From NCBI GenBank assembly GCA_905216025.1, contig CAJMSE010000002.1, forward strand, positions 117,234-181,233: a DNA stretch of 64,000 nucleotides, in the 5' to 3' direction. This stretch comes from an uncultured bacterium (GTDB taxonomy: Bacteria; Bacteroidota; Bacteroidia; Bacteroidales; Bacteroidaceae). The notes beneath the pieces were generated by a model. It was not told the origin of the DNA. It saw only the letters and a list, made by a program, of their open reading frames with translations, and made no database searches. Position 1 is the stretch's first letter; every line of letters starts with the position of its first letter. Shown here piece by piece: positions 35,925 through 45,084 of this stretch. Position numbers and translations under genes: made by a program.

Positions 35925-36650
35925 CTATAATTTGAAATTTGGTTCTTCCTTGTATGTCTTTTTGTTGAACCGATAAAGGTATGCTCCGCGCTTTGAGCTT
36001 GTCTTGTCTATCAGTTCTGTCTTCTCGATGAAGTCCATATCCTTGATACGCTTGCGGAAGTTGCGCTTGTCAACTTCTTCGCCGCATACGGCTTCATATA
36101 ATTTTTGTAGCTGGGTGAGCGTAAACAGGTTGGGTAACAGCCTGAAACTGATGGGCTCACGTGATATCTTTTCCTGCATCATGTGGTGAGCTTTGGCCAC
36201 CATCTCGTTGTGGTCGGAGTACATATGCGGCAGTTCGCCTATGTTGACCCATACCACGTTGTGTTGCTTTTGCAGGTTCTCGTCATAGTCCTTGGTGTTG
36301 ATGAGTGCATAATAGACGATTGAGATTACTCGCTCGCCCGGATCGCGGTCAACGTTTCCGAATGCTCCCACCTGACGCATATACAGGTTTTTAAGTCCTG
36401 TGAGTTCAAAGAGCACCCTGTTTGCAGCGTCATTGATGCTCTCATTGTTTTTTACGAATCCTCCGTAGAGCGACCATTGGCCGCATCCGGGATTGAGTCG
36501 GCGCCGTCCTATGAGGACGCGCAGCTTGCCTTCGTCGAAACCGAATATAATACAGTCTACCGAGACAAGCACTTTTGAATGTTGTTCGTAGTAGGGCTCC
36601 CTTTTGTCCCTTTTGGGAAAGTCTTCAGCAGGGGAATCTTTATAATTCAT
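35925..36650 (-). CDS. araR: Nudix-fold transcriptional regulator of arabinose use
   Basis: A 241-residue repressor-type protein with a Nudix domain (about residues 22-160) and a C-terminal winged helix (about 170-235: LFTLTQLQKLYEAVCG, then RNFRKRIKDMDFIEK). The Nudix box keeps G-x5-E (GFVKNNE) and the Arg but reads RVLFEL where catalytic members have REUxEE, so hydrolysis is probably lost and the fold binds an effector. Bacteroides AraR is known to be a Nudix-type regulator responding to L-arabinose. Its place directly upstream of araD fits that role. Confidence 0.88.
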   Translation of the reverse strand: MNYKDSPAEDFPKRDKREPYYEQHSKVLVSVDCIIFGFDEGKLRVLIGRRRLNPGCGQWSLYGGFVKNNESINDAANRVLFELTGLKNLYMRQVGAFGNVDRDPGERVISIVYYALINTKDYDENLQKQHNVVWVNIGELPHMYSDHNEMVAKAHHMMQEKISREPISFRLLPNLFTLTQLQKLYEAVCGEEVDKRNFRKRIKDMDFIEKTELIDKTSSKRGAYLYRFNKKTYKEEPNFKL

Positions 36651-36676
36651 AGATAATCGTTACGTTCTTTATATAA

Positions 36677-36711
36677 TCCCCTGCCGCGCCTTATGGTTGG
36701 GCGGCAGGGGA
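36677..36711 (-). terminator. GC-rich hairpin between the SSS transporter and araR
   Basis: An 11-bp perfect stem (36677-36687 with 36701-36711) and a 13-nt loop, followed on the minus strand by TTATATAAAG. Weak T content suggests partial termination or mRNA processing within the cluster. Confidence 0.65.
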
Positions 36712-36726
36712 GAGTGTAAGGGTATA

Positions 36727-38403
36727 TTACCAGAAGTAATAATAGAATGCAGCTGTGATGCTGAGGATAATTACCGAATGGATAACATCCCATTTGTTCC
36801 AGCTCGCGCGTGTTTCGGCGCGCTGCTCGGGAGTAGAGGTTCCGAATACGAGACCGCGGATTTTCTCCTCGGACGGCGCTTCGGTGGCGAGGCTGACGAT
36901 GATGACGACGAGACAGCAAACTACAAGCATTACACCGCAGAAGTAGAGCCAGTTGAAGTCATAGAATAACCATTTGAACCAGTTATCTGTTGCATCAGTG
37001 GCATTGCTATAGTAAACCTTTGCACTCAGGCGGGTGAGACCTATTATCATACCTGACAGCAGACCCCACATACCGCCTTTGGCTGAAGCACGCTTCCATG
37101 TAATTCCGAGCAGGAAGGCTGCTGCGATACCAGGAGCAAGCACAGACTGAACGTCCTGCAGGTAATTGTAGAGCACATCACCTACAGATTTCATGATGGG
37201 AATCCATAGTATACCGAGGACAACGATTACAACAGTGGCGGCCTGACCGATTTTCACGAGGGCTTTCTCTGATGTATTGGGCTTGAAACGCTTGTAGAAG
37301 TCGATGGTGAAGAGCATTGCCGAAGAGTTGAACAGCGATGCGAGTGAAGACATGAGGGCTGCAAGGATACCGCAGACAACAAGACCTTTCACGCCGGCGG
37401 GCAGTAGCTTAGCAACGAGTGAGGGGAATGCAGCATCGGCGCTGGGAAGTACATAAACGCCAGTGGCAAGCTCAATCTGATTCTTGGACATAGCGAATGC
37501 AATCATGCCGGGGATGAGGAACAGGAACACGGGCAGCAGTTTCAGGTATGCTCCGAAGATGGTTCCGCGGCGTGCTTCCTTCTCGTTCTTGCCCGAGAGT
37601 ACGCGCTGAACGATGAACTGGTCGGTACACCAATACCAGAAACCGATTACTGCCGAGCCAACAAGAGCGCCGAGCCATGGATAATCCGGGTCGCGCAGAT
37701 CACGGATAAGGTTCGTCATGTGGTCGCCGTATTCGTTAACCTCGACAGCTTTGCATGTCTCCATCATGACATCCCATCCTCCGAGGGCACGCAGACCCAG
37801 CACGAGGATGATGAGTGAGCCGAGCAACAGGATAGGAGTCTGAAGCACTGAGGTGTAGAGAACGGATTTCATACCACCGAATATGGTGTAGAGAGCCGTG
37901 ATAACAACAAGTCCGATAGCGGCAATCCAGAAGAAGTCGATACCCCAGAGTTCCTTGATACCGAATACCTGTTGGAACACGAGACCACCGGCATAAACCG
38001 TTACGGCTACCTTTGTCAGCACGTATGAAATCAGTGAGATTACCGACAGGATAGTGCGGCTTGCCGAATTGTAGCGGCGCTCGAGGAATTCAGGCATTGT
38101 ATATACCATTGAGCGTGTGTAGAAAGGTACGAATACCCATCCGAGGATAAGTATCATCCAGCCTTGAATCTCCCAGTGAGCCATGGCCATACCTGATGAA
38201 GCTCCGGCTCCGGCGAGTCCGATGAGGTGCTCCGAACCGATGTTCGATGCAAAGATGGAGGCACCTATGGCAATCCATGTAGCGTCCTTACCTCCGAGAA
38301 AATAGTCTGCTGAGTCATTGTTCTTTTGGGATATCACCCATACTACTATGCCTATCAGTGCCAGACAGAACACACCAATGACAAGCCAATCTAATAATTC
38401 CAT
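36727..38403 (-). CDS. Sodium:solute symporter (SSS family), probable L-arabinose transporter
   Basis: A 558-residue inner-membrane sodium-coupled sugar carrier of the SGLT type with about 14 membrane helices. Family blocks are DYFLGGKDATWIAIGASIFA and GSEHLIGLAGAGASSGMA near the start, WYWCTDQFIVQRVLSGKNEKEARRGT in the middle, and ALMSSLASLFNSSAMLFT. Context between araR and a mutarotase suggests arabinose uptake, as for AraP in Bacteroides. Galactose is an alternative. Confidence 0.88.
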   Translation of the reverse strand: MELLDWLVIGVFCLALIGIVVWVISQKNNDSADYFLGGKDATWIAIGASIFASNIGSEHLIGLAGAGASSGMAMAHWEIQGWMILILGWVFVPFYTRSMVYTMPEFLERRYNSASRTILSVISLISYVLTKVAVTVYAGGLVFQQVFGIKELWGIDFFWIAAIGLVVITALYTIFGGMKSVLYTSVLQTPILLLGSLIILVLGLRALGGWDVMMETCKAVEVNEYGDHMTNLIRDLRDPDYPWLGALVGSAVIGFWYWCTDQFIVQRVLSGKNEKEARRGTIFGAYLKLLPVFLFLIPGMIAFAMSKNQIELATGVYVLPSADAAFPSLVAKLLPAGVKGLVVCGILAALMSSLASLFNSSAMLFTIDFYKRFKPNTSEKALVKIGQAATVVIVVLGILWIPIMKSVGDVLYNYLQDVQSVLAPGIAAAFLLGITWKRASAKGGMWGLLSGMIIGLTRLSAKVYYSNATDATDNWFKWLFYDFNWLYFCGVMLVVCCLVVIIVSLATEAPSEEKIRGLVFGTSTPEQRAETRASWNKWDVIHSVIILSITAAFYYYFW

Positions 38404-38457
38404 AGTTGTTTTTTACCTTTAGTTGTTAATTGGGTTAGTTTTAATAGTTCCTTAATC

Positions 38458-39624
38458 TTATTTAATCGAGAATTTATAAGCCACGTGGCTGTAGTATTTC
38501 TCGCCTGGCTTCACGTAAGGTGAGGGCCAATCTTTCTTGTTAGGTGAGTCGGGGTACTTCTGACTCTCGAGGCAGACAGATACGTGCTTGGGATATTTGA
38601 TACCCTTCTTGCATGCTATGCCTGTTCCTTGGAAGTTGCCTGTGTACACTTGGACACCCGGTTCGTTGGTAAACATTTCGAGCATGATGCCTGTCTTGGG
38701 CGAATAGAGGGATGCTGCCACCTGCGTGTCGTCGCCCTTGCCGTTTTTATATGTATTCAAGCACCAGTTATGGTCGTATCCGGTAGCATTCTTTATCTGC
38801 TGGAAGGTTGTGTCTACGATTGTCTCCTGTATGGCATGAGCTTTGCGGAAGTCCATCGGGGTACCATCGACAGGGGCAATCTCGCCGGTTGTCATATATG
38901 TAGAGTCGGCAGGGGTATAGTTGTCGGCATTCACATACAGAACCATATCCATGCCTTCGTTGGCCGGATCACCGTTGAGGTTGAAATAAGAGTGGTTTGT
39001 CATGTTTATCACGGTCTCCTTATCGGTTGTTGCCTCAAAGGTAATGTCGAGTGTATTGTCGCTCAGCACGGTATAGGTGGTGGTGGCAGTTACGGTTCCG
39101 GGGAATCCGTTGTCGCCGTCCGGCGATATGATGGTGAGTTTAAGTGTCGAATCGTTGGGCTGTTCTGCATCATAGACCTGATACATCCATCCTGTCGGTC
39201 CTCCATGCAGGCAGTGTCCGAAATTATTTTGCGGCAGTTGATACTCCTGTCCGTCCACGGTAATCTTACCCTGATTGATGCGGTTGGCATAGCGTCCCAC
39301 TGAAGAGCCGTAGTCGCTCGGCGAGTTCTCTGCATCTGCATATTGTGCTACATTGTCATATCCAAGAACCACATCGGTTGGATTTCCATCTTTGTCTGGT
39401 ACTACGAGTGAAACAACGCGTCCTCCAAAGTTGGTGATGCATACCTCCATTCCCTTGCTGTTCTTCAGTGTGAAGAGAGCTGTCTTCTTTCCGTTAATGA
39501 CAGAGTCGAATCTTACGGGGTCAAGTCCCGAAACCGTGGTGTCCTGCTGCTGGCCGGATCCACATGCCGTCAGCATTGCTGTAACAATGCCGAGCCCTAA
39601 GAATGATGTTTTTAGGTCTTTCAT
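38458..39624 (-). CDS. galM: Aldose 1-epimerase (mutarotase), lipoprotein form
   Basis: Interconverts alpha and beta anomers of free sugars. The 388-residue protein has a lipobox with Cys21 (LTAC-GSG), so it is anchored outside the cytoplasm. Catalytic-type segments are GRYANRINQGKITV, NFGHCLHGGPTGW, MTNHSYFNLNGDP (His) and EMFTNEPGVQVYTGNF (Glu). It is the first gene of the leftward arabinose run and would equilibrate anomers before uptake. A second, cytosolic mutarotase is at 42517-43608. Confidence 0.93.
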   Translation of the reverse strand: MKDLKTSFLGLGIVTAMLTACGSGQQQDTTVSGLDPVRFDSVINGKKTALFTLKNSKGMEVCITNFGGRVVSLVVPDKDGNPTDVVLGYDNVAQYADAENSPSDYGSSVGRYANRINQGKITVDGQEYQLPQNNFGHCLHGGPTGWMYQVYDAEQPNDSTLKLTIISPDGDNGFPGTVTATTTYTVLSDNTLDITFEATTDKETVINMTNHSYFNLNGDPANEGMDMVLYVNADNYTPADSTYMTTGEIAPVDGTPMDFRKAHAIQETIVDTTFQQIKNATGYDHNWCLNTYKNGKGDDTQVAASLYSPKTGIMLEMFTNEPGVQVYTGNFQGTGIACKKGIKYPKHVSVCLESQKYPDSPNKKDWPSPYVKPGEKYYSHVAYKFSIK

Positions 39625-39960
39625 TATCAGTAGTTTTAATTATATGTTAAAGACAATGTTAATAACGGTGCTAAATTACTATTAAATTTTGAGAAAACAA
39701 TGGAAAACTGCTGCTTTTTTTATTAAATAGTGTTGGTTTTACACTAATAGGTTGTGTTTTAACGTTCTTTAGTACTGCGAACTCCTTATATCAGGCTATT
39801 TATCTGCTATTTGTAGGCTGGATTAAAGCATAGAGCTGGTTTGTTGTTTCTTGGCCGTATAATAGTTAAGGATACTGATAATAGATAAGTTGATGTTTGA
39901 CAGCACTGGTGGTAAGATAATGTAGTATAATGATTACGTTATTCTTATTGCATGGTACGG
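39625..39960. other. Gene-free AT-rich stretch upstream of the arabinose genes
   Basis: No protein-coding frame is evident. It begins with TTATCAGTAG overlapping the mutarotase start and contains CTATTTATCTG and CTATTTGTAGG 11 bases apart near 39796. A degenerate -7 box (TAATTTAG on the minus strand, near 39670-39677) is the best promoter candidate. Confidence 0.4.
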
Positions 39961-39993
39961 AAAGAGGATGCACCATTCCGGTGCATCCTCTTT
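39961..39993. terminator. Terminator after galK
   Basis: A perfect 14-bp stem (39961-39974 with 39980-39993) with a 5-nt loop. AAA and TTT at the stem ends allow use in either direction. It lies 24 bases beyond the galK stop. Confidence 0.88.
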
Positions 39994-40017
39994 ATTATCA
40001 GGCTAAATGAATGTCTG

Positions 40018-41181
40018 TCAGCATATCTTGCGTGAGCCGTCGCCGATGACTACATCATATACCTTTGGCTCGTGGCCATACTTGGCATTGAACTTAGCCT
40101 TGGCATCGGAGATGAACTTGTCGTAGAGTTCTTCTTTTACGAGGTTGATGGTACAGCCGCCAAAACCGCCACCCATGATGCGGCTACCGGTTACTCCGTT
40201 TTCCTTGGCGATATCGTTCAAGTAGTCGAGTTCCTCGCATGAAACCTCATATTCCTTTGAAAGACCGTAGTGGGTCTCGTACATTTTTTTGCCTACAGTC
40301 TCGTAGTCGCCAGCGTTGAGGGCGTCGCATACAGCGAGCACGCGGTCTTTCTCGCCCAGTACGAACTTGGCACGGCTGTAGTCCTCAGCTCCTATTTCGT
40401 CCTTAACCTCTTCGAGCTGCTCCCATGTGCAGTCGCGCAGAGTTTCAAATTTTCCTTCCGGATGCTTTGCTGCGATGTGCTTTACAACGTTCTCGCAGCT
40501 GTTACGGCGGTCGTTATAGGGTGAGCCAGCCAGCTCGTGCTTAACCACAGAGTCGAGCAGTACGAGCTTGTATCCTACCGGATTGAAGGGGAAATACTCA
40601 AACTCGCGGCTGCGGCAGTCGAGGCGCATCAGGCATCCTGCCTTGCCGAAGACGCTGGCAAACTGGTCCATGATGCCGCAGTTAACGCCGCAGTAGTTGT
40701 GCTCAGTAGCCTGTCCGGCCAATACTATATCCCACTTGCTCACCTTGTTGTCTCCGAAGAGGTCGTTCAGTCCGCATGCGAAGCAGCTCTCCATTGCAGC
40801 GGAAGATGACATACCGGCACCGAGTGGTACATCTCCGGCAAAAGCTATGTTATAGCCCTTTACCGGTACACCCAGCTTTTTCATCTCAAGGCTGATGCCG
40901 TAGATGTAGCGTGCCCAGCTTGCCTTGGGGCCTGCGGGGTCGTTGAGGTCGAAGTCAACGCGATCCTTAAGGTCGATGGAGTATGCACGCACGGTGCTTT
41001 CTGTGCCGTTGGGGCGCATCTCCGCCATAATACCCTTGTCCACTGCACCGGGGAAAACGAATCCTCCGTTATAGTCTGTGTGCTCACCAATCAGGTTAAT
41101 ACGTCCTGGAGAGGCATATATGTTGCCCTCCTTGCCATCGAAATGCTTGATGAAGCGGCTTCTTACAAATTCTATATCCAT
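40018..41181 (-). CDS. galK: Galactokinase
   Basis: Phosphorylates galactose with ATP to galactose 1-phosphate. The 387-residue GHMP kinase has GRINLIGEHTDYNGG (galactose-binding, residues 27-41), the ATP loop PLGAGMSSSAAME, and SRIMGGGFGGCTINLV. ATG 41181 gives MDIEFVRSRF, the expected start; an upstream ATG adds 13 residues. It follows the MFS transporter by 45 bases. No galT or galE is in the window. Confidence 0.95.
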   Translation of the reverse strand: MDIEFVRSRFIKHFDGKEGNIYASPGRINLIGEHTDYNGGFVFPGAVDKGIMAEMRPNGTESTVRAYSIDLKDRVDFDLNDPAGPKASWARYIYGISLEMKKLGVPVKGYNIAFAGDVPLGAGMSSSAAMESCFACGLNDLFGDNKVSKWDIVLAGQATEHNYCGVNCGIMDQFASVFGKAGCLMRLDCRSREFEYFPFNPVGYKLVLLDSVVKHELAGSPYNDRRNSCENVVKHIAAKHPEGKFETLRDCTWEQLEEVKDEIGAEDYSRAKFVLGEKDRVLAVCDALNAGDYETVGKKMYETHYGLSKEYEVSCEELDYLNDIAKENGVTGSRIMGGGFGGCTINLVKEELYDKFISDAKAKFNAKYGHEPKVYDVVIGDGSRKIC

Positions 41182-41226
41182 AGTCGTTAATTGTTTTATT
41201 ATAAAGTTATGTTGTTTCAATCAGAA

Positions 41227-42462
41227 CTATTTGCTCAGTCCAATCTTGCTTCCCCAATTGCAGAACCAAATGATGTAGGCATAGTAAACGAACATGATGC
41301 ACATTGCTATAATCACTCCGGTCATGTCTACGATAAGTCCCATGATAGGCATAAGGATAGCTGCGCCAATCACGCCGGTATTGATAACGCCTGATGCAGC
41401 TTTCGTGTGAGGACCGAGATTTTGCAGGCCGAGGTTGAAAATGAGCGGCCACATTACAGAGTGGAACAATCCTGCGGCCAGCATGCACCAAATGCCGAAC
41501 ATGCTACTTGAGAAGAGCAGGGATATCAGAATACAGAATGCTCCGAGGCATAGGCATGCTGTGAGCAGTTTGCGGGGTTCGAATTTTGTAAGTATGGCTG
41601 CACCAATGAAACGTCCTACCATCATACCACCCCAATAAAATGCCAGGAAGTTGGTCACGATATCTGAGACATCAGTGCCTGCATATTCGGGCAATAGTTC
41701 AAAACGATACTTCAACATTGACGGTACACCGATTTCCACACCCATATACATGAAGATACCAAGGGCGCCGAGCCACACGTGTGGATATTTGAAACAGCTG
41801 CTCTTGTATTCGTGTTTCATACCGGCTTCTTCATCCTGCTTGCCTTCATCAATTTTCGGGAGCTTGAGCAGGACGAGTATCAAACCGATAACGAGGGTGA
41901 ATATGCCGAGGCCGAGATATGGACCGGGTACATATTCGGGTGCCGGGGTCTTGCCGGAGATGATTATTTGGGTGATGAAGATAGGAGCTACAGTTGTCGC
42001 TACAGAGTTGAGGGCCTGAGACAGTGTCATGCGGAATGCTCCTTTCTCAGGTGAACCGAGTACCATTACGTATGGGTTTGCCACATTCTGAAGCATCACG
42101 ATACCCATTGCTACTATACACATGGTTCCGAGGAACACGGCATATACATTGGCTCCGGATGAAATGGCGGCGTTGATGCCAAGCGAGTTTATTACAAAGC
42201 CGATGCCAACGACGGTCAATCCGAGTATCATCGTACCCTTATAACCAATCTTGCTCATAAGGAGCGAGAACGGTATTGCCAACAGATAGGCTCCATAGAA
42301 TGCTGAATTCACGTACTGTCCGTCTTGTGCTGTCAGGTTGAATGCTTTAGAACAGAACGGAATCATAGAATTGTTCATCGTCGTCACAAATCCAATGAGG
42401 AAGCAGACTATGAACACGACAATTAGTGCGAACGTATAGTTCGGCCTTTGATTTTGACTCAT
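41227..42462 (-). CDS. MFS sugar transporter, FucP/GluP-like
   Basis: A 411-residue inner-membrane proton symporter with about 12 helices. FucP-type features are FLIGFVTTMNNSMIPF in helix 1, NSAFYGAYLLAIPFSLLMSKIGYK, and AMGIVMLQNVANPYVMVLGSPE. Between galM and galK it is probably the galactose or glucose/galactose importer. The 54-base gap upstream contains TTATCAGTAATATATTTATC, resembling the araA upstream region. Confidence 0.88.
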   Translation of the reverse strand: MSQNQRPNYTFALIVVFIVCFLIGFVTTMNNSMIPFCSKAFNLTAQDGQYVNSAFYGAYLLAIPFSLLMSKIGYKGTMILGLTVVGIGFVINSLGINAAISSGANVYAVFLGTMCIVAMGIVMLQNVANPYVMVLGSPEKGAFRMTLSQALNSVATTVAPIFITQIIISGKTPAPEYVPGPYLGLGIFTLVIGLILVLLKLPKIDEGKQDEEAGMKHEYKSSCFKYPHVWLGALGIFMYMGVEIGVPSMLKYRFELLPEYAGTDVSDIVTNFLAFYWGGMMVGRFIGAAILTKFEPRKLLTACLCLGAFCILISLLFSSSMFGIWCMLAAGLFHSVMWPLIFNLGLQNLGPHTKAASGVINTGVIGAAILMPIMGLIVDMTGVIIAMCIMFVYYAYIIWFCNWGSKIGLSK

Positions 42463-42516
42463 GTCTTTTTGTAATGTGTAAAATTGTTAGTTATCAGTAA
42501 TATATTTATCTCTTTC

Positions 42517-43608
42517 TTACTTTTCAACTCCGAACTTGTATATGGTCTTCTGCTTGTATTGCTCATTCGGGTTGAGAACCACAGACGGGAAGTAAGGATG
42601 GTTCGGGGTGTCGGGGAAGTGCTGGCACTCGAAGCATATTGCCGAGCGGCGGGGGAATGTGGCTCCGTGCTGTCCGGCATATCCGTCAGCCCAGTTGTCC
42701 GTGTATACCTGAACGCCGGGTTCTGTCGTGTAAACTTCCATTGTGCGGCCGCTCACGGGCTCCTTGATTTTGGCTGCGTAACTCAGTTCGCCTTCTTCTT
42801 TCTTATTGAGAACGAAGCAGTGGTCGTATCCGGCACCGTTCTTTATCTGCTCGTCGTCGGCATCGATGTCGCGTCCCACCTCCTTCGGGGTGCGGAAATC
42901 GAATGGCGTTCCTTTGACCAGGCGTATCTCTCCTGTGGGGATAGACGTCTCGTCGATTGGAATATAATAGTCTGCATTGATTTCGCAAACAAGGTTATCA
43001 ATAGTCGGTGTCGGGTTTGCGATGCCGGCAAGGCTGAAGAATCCGTGGTGGGTGAGGTTGAGTATCGTCTTTTTGTTTGTCGTGGCGAGATACTCTATCA
43101 TGAGCTCGTTATCGTCCGTGAAGGTAAATTCTACCGTTACCCGAAGCTCGCCGGTGAATCCTTCTTCACCGTATGCTGATATATAGTTGAGTGCGAGTGA
43201 GCGCGGTCCCATCTGTCGGGCATCCCATACGCGGGCGTGATAGCCTGTCGGGCCTCCGTGCAGGGCGTTCGGACCGTTGTTGATGGCCAACTGATACTCT
43301 TTCTTGTTCAGCGTGAAATGCCCCCGGCATATTCTGTTGCCGTAGCGTCCGATAAGTGTTGACAGGAAAGGCTCCGGACTGTTGATTACGTCCTGGATGT
43401 TGTCGTGGCCCTGAATGACGTTGGCAACGTTGCCGTCCTTGTCTGGAACCATTATCGCAACTATCGCGCCACCGTAGTTGGTGATGGCCACTTCATATCC
43501 TTTTCTGTTTCTCAGTATGTAGAGATCGGTCTTCTTACCGTTGATTGTGGTCTGAAAGTCCTTCCTGTTCAGTCCACACAGATTGGCGTTTTCCGTTGTG
43601 TTCGTCAT
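42517..43608 (-). CDS. galM: Aldose 1-epimerase (mutarotase), cytosolic form
   Basis: A 363-residue galactose mutarotase without a signal peptide. Segments GRYGNRICRGHFTL, ALHGGPTGYHARVWD, NLTHHGFFSLAG (His) and VYTTEPGVQVYTDNW (Glu) match the active site. It is the first gene of galM-MFS-galK, preparing alpha-galactose for GalK. Confidence 0.94.
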   Translation of the reverse strand: MTNTTENANLCGLNRKDFQTTINGKKTDLYILRNRKGYEVAITNYGGAIVAIMVPDKDGNVANVIQGHDNIQDVINSPEPFLSTLIGRYGNRICRGHFTLNKKEYQLAINNGPNALHGGPTGYHARVWDARQMGPRSLALNYISAYGEEGFTGELRVTVEFTFTDDNELMIEYLATTNKKTILNLTHHGFFSLAGIANPTPTIDNLVCEINADYYIPIDETSIPTGEIRLVKGTPFDFRTPKEVGRDIDADDEQIKNGAGYDHCFVLNKKEEGELSYAAKIKEPVSGRTMEVYTTEPGVQVYTDNWADGYAGQHGATFPRRSAICFECQHFPDTPNHPYFPSVVLNPNEQYKQKTIYKFGVEK

Positions 43609-43716
43609 AAATCCGTTGTTTTTAGTTATTGATTATGTTGTTGCAAAGTAACCTAAAAAAAACGAAATTAACGAATGAAAACAAAGAAAAAACGTGCATC
43701 CTTTAGTTAAAAACAC

Positions 43717-45015
43717 CTAAATACATGTCTTCATGAAGTCTGAGATGAGATAGAAACTGCCGCCGATGAAAATCAAATCGCCGTCTGCGGCCTTTCTTTT
43801 GGCGTCGTTGTAGGCTTCTTTCACCGTCGGATAGCAATTCCCTGACAGGCCGTGGCGGCGTGCGATGGCGTTTATTTCCTTTTCGTTGAGTGCGCGTTTG
43901 CTGTCGGGATGGGTGAAATAGAAAATCGCATCGTCCGGCATGAAGCCGAGGATGGCGTCCGTATCCTTGTCATTCACCATTCCGAACACAATGTGTTTCC
44001 TTGCGCAGGGTATGCCTTGCAGCTGCTTTCCGATGTATTCCCATCCTCCGGTGTTGTGTCCGGCGTCGCATATCGTCAGCGGCCGGTCGCTGATTTTCTG
44101 CCAGCGGCCCATTATTCCGGTCGCTGCGGAGACGTTTGCGAATGCTTTTCTGATGATTCCGGCCGCCTCTTCTCCTTTATTAATATAGCCCTGTTCTGTC
44201 AATACCTTTATCGCCTCGAGTATGGTGGCGGTGTTTTTATTCTGATATTCGCCCGTAAGCTCTCCTTCGAACCTGCCGAAGCTCGCCGTTTCATATCCTA
44301 TGAATCCGTTGGTGGCGGTGTATGTGCCGATGATTTCGTGCGCCTTGTCGGCGAATGTTATGGGCGCGCCCATCTCTATGGCCTTATTCTGGAACACAGT
44401 TCTTGTTTCTTCGGTTGTCTCTCCGATGACTACGGGGGTGTTCTCCTTTATTATTCCGGCTTTCTCACGTGCGATTTTGGCCGGCGTGTTCCCGAGAAAC
44501 TGGGTGTGGTCAAGGCTTATGTTGGTGATGACGGATAGGATGGGGGAGATGATGTTGGTGCAGTCGAGCCGGCCTCCGAGCCCCACTTCGATGACGGCTA
44601 CGTCCACATTCATGTCGCTGAAATACTTGAATGCCATGGCTGTGGTCACCTCAAAGAACGACGGATGCAGCGGTTCGAAGAACGCACGCTCTTTCTCGAC
44701 GAAGCTGACGATGTAGTCTTCGCTTATCGTCTCGCCGTCTACGCGTATCCGTTCCCTGAAGTCGACGATGTGGGGAGATGTGTACAGGCCTGTCTTATAG
44801 CCGCAGAGCTGTAGTATTGCGGCTATGGTGTGAGCGCAGGAACCCTTGCCGTTGGTTCCTGCGATGTGTATTGTCTTGTAGTTGCGGTGCGGATGCCCGA
44901 AGTGCTCGTCTAAGGCCAGCGTGTTGGCAAGACCTTCCTTATATCCTGTCGCGCCCTGTTTCTCGAACATCGGCATCTGTGAGAATAGGTATTCAGTTGT
45001 TTCCTTATATGTCAT
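43717..45015 (-). CDS. folC: Bifunctional dihydrofolate/folylpolyglutamate synthase
   Basis: Mur-ligase-family enzyme that adds glutamate to dihydropteroate and folates. At 432 residues it has the P-loop HIAGTNGKGSCAHTIAAIL, GLYTSPHIVDFRERIRVDG, GLGGRLDCTNI and SLDHTQFLGNT. ICDAGHNTGGWEYI is the C-terminal domain signature. It lies 69 bases after dnaJ in the same direction, so it may be read from the grpE-dnaJ transcript. Confidence 0.93.
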   Translation of the reverse strand: MTYKETTEYLFSQMPMFEKQGATGYKEGLANTLALDEHFGHPHRNYKTIHIAGTNGKGSCAHTIAAILQLCGYKTGLYTSPHIVDFRERIRVDGETISEDYIVSFVEKERAFFEPLHPSFFEVTTAMAFKYFSDMNVDVAVIEVGLGGRLDCTNIISPILSVITNISLDHTQFLGNTPAKIAREKAGIIKENTPVVIGETTEETRTVFQNKAIEMGAPITFADKAHEIIGTYTATNGFIGYETASFGRFEGELTGEYQNKNTATILEAIKVLTEQGYINKGEEAAGIIRKAFANVSAATGIMGRWQKISDRPLTICDAGHNTGGWEYIGKQLQGIPCARKHIVFGMVNDKDTDAILGFMPDDAIFYFTHPDSKRALNEKEINAIARRHGLSGNCYPTVKEAYNDAKRKAADGDLIFIGGSFYLISDFMKTCI

Positions 45016-45084
45016 GCTTGCCTTGTCTTGTGGCTGTGCGGGCTGTGCGGCTCCTGTTAAAGTAACACTTTAAGCTGCAACGTG

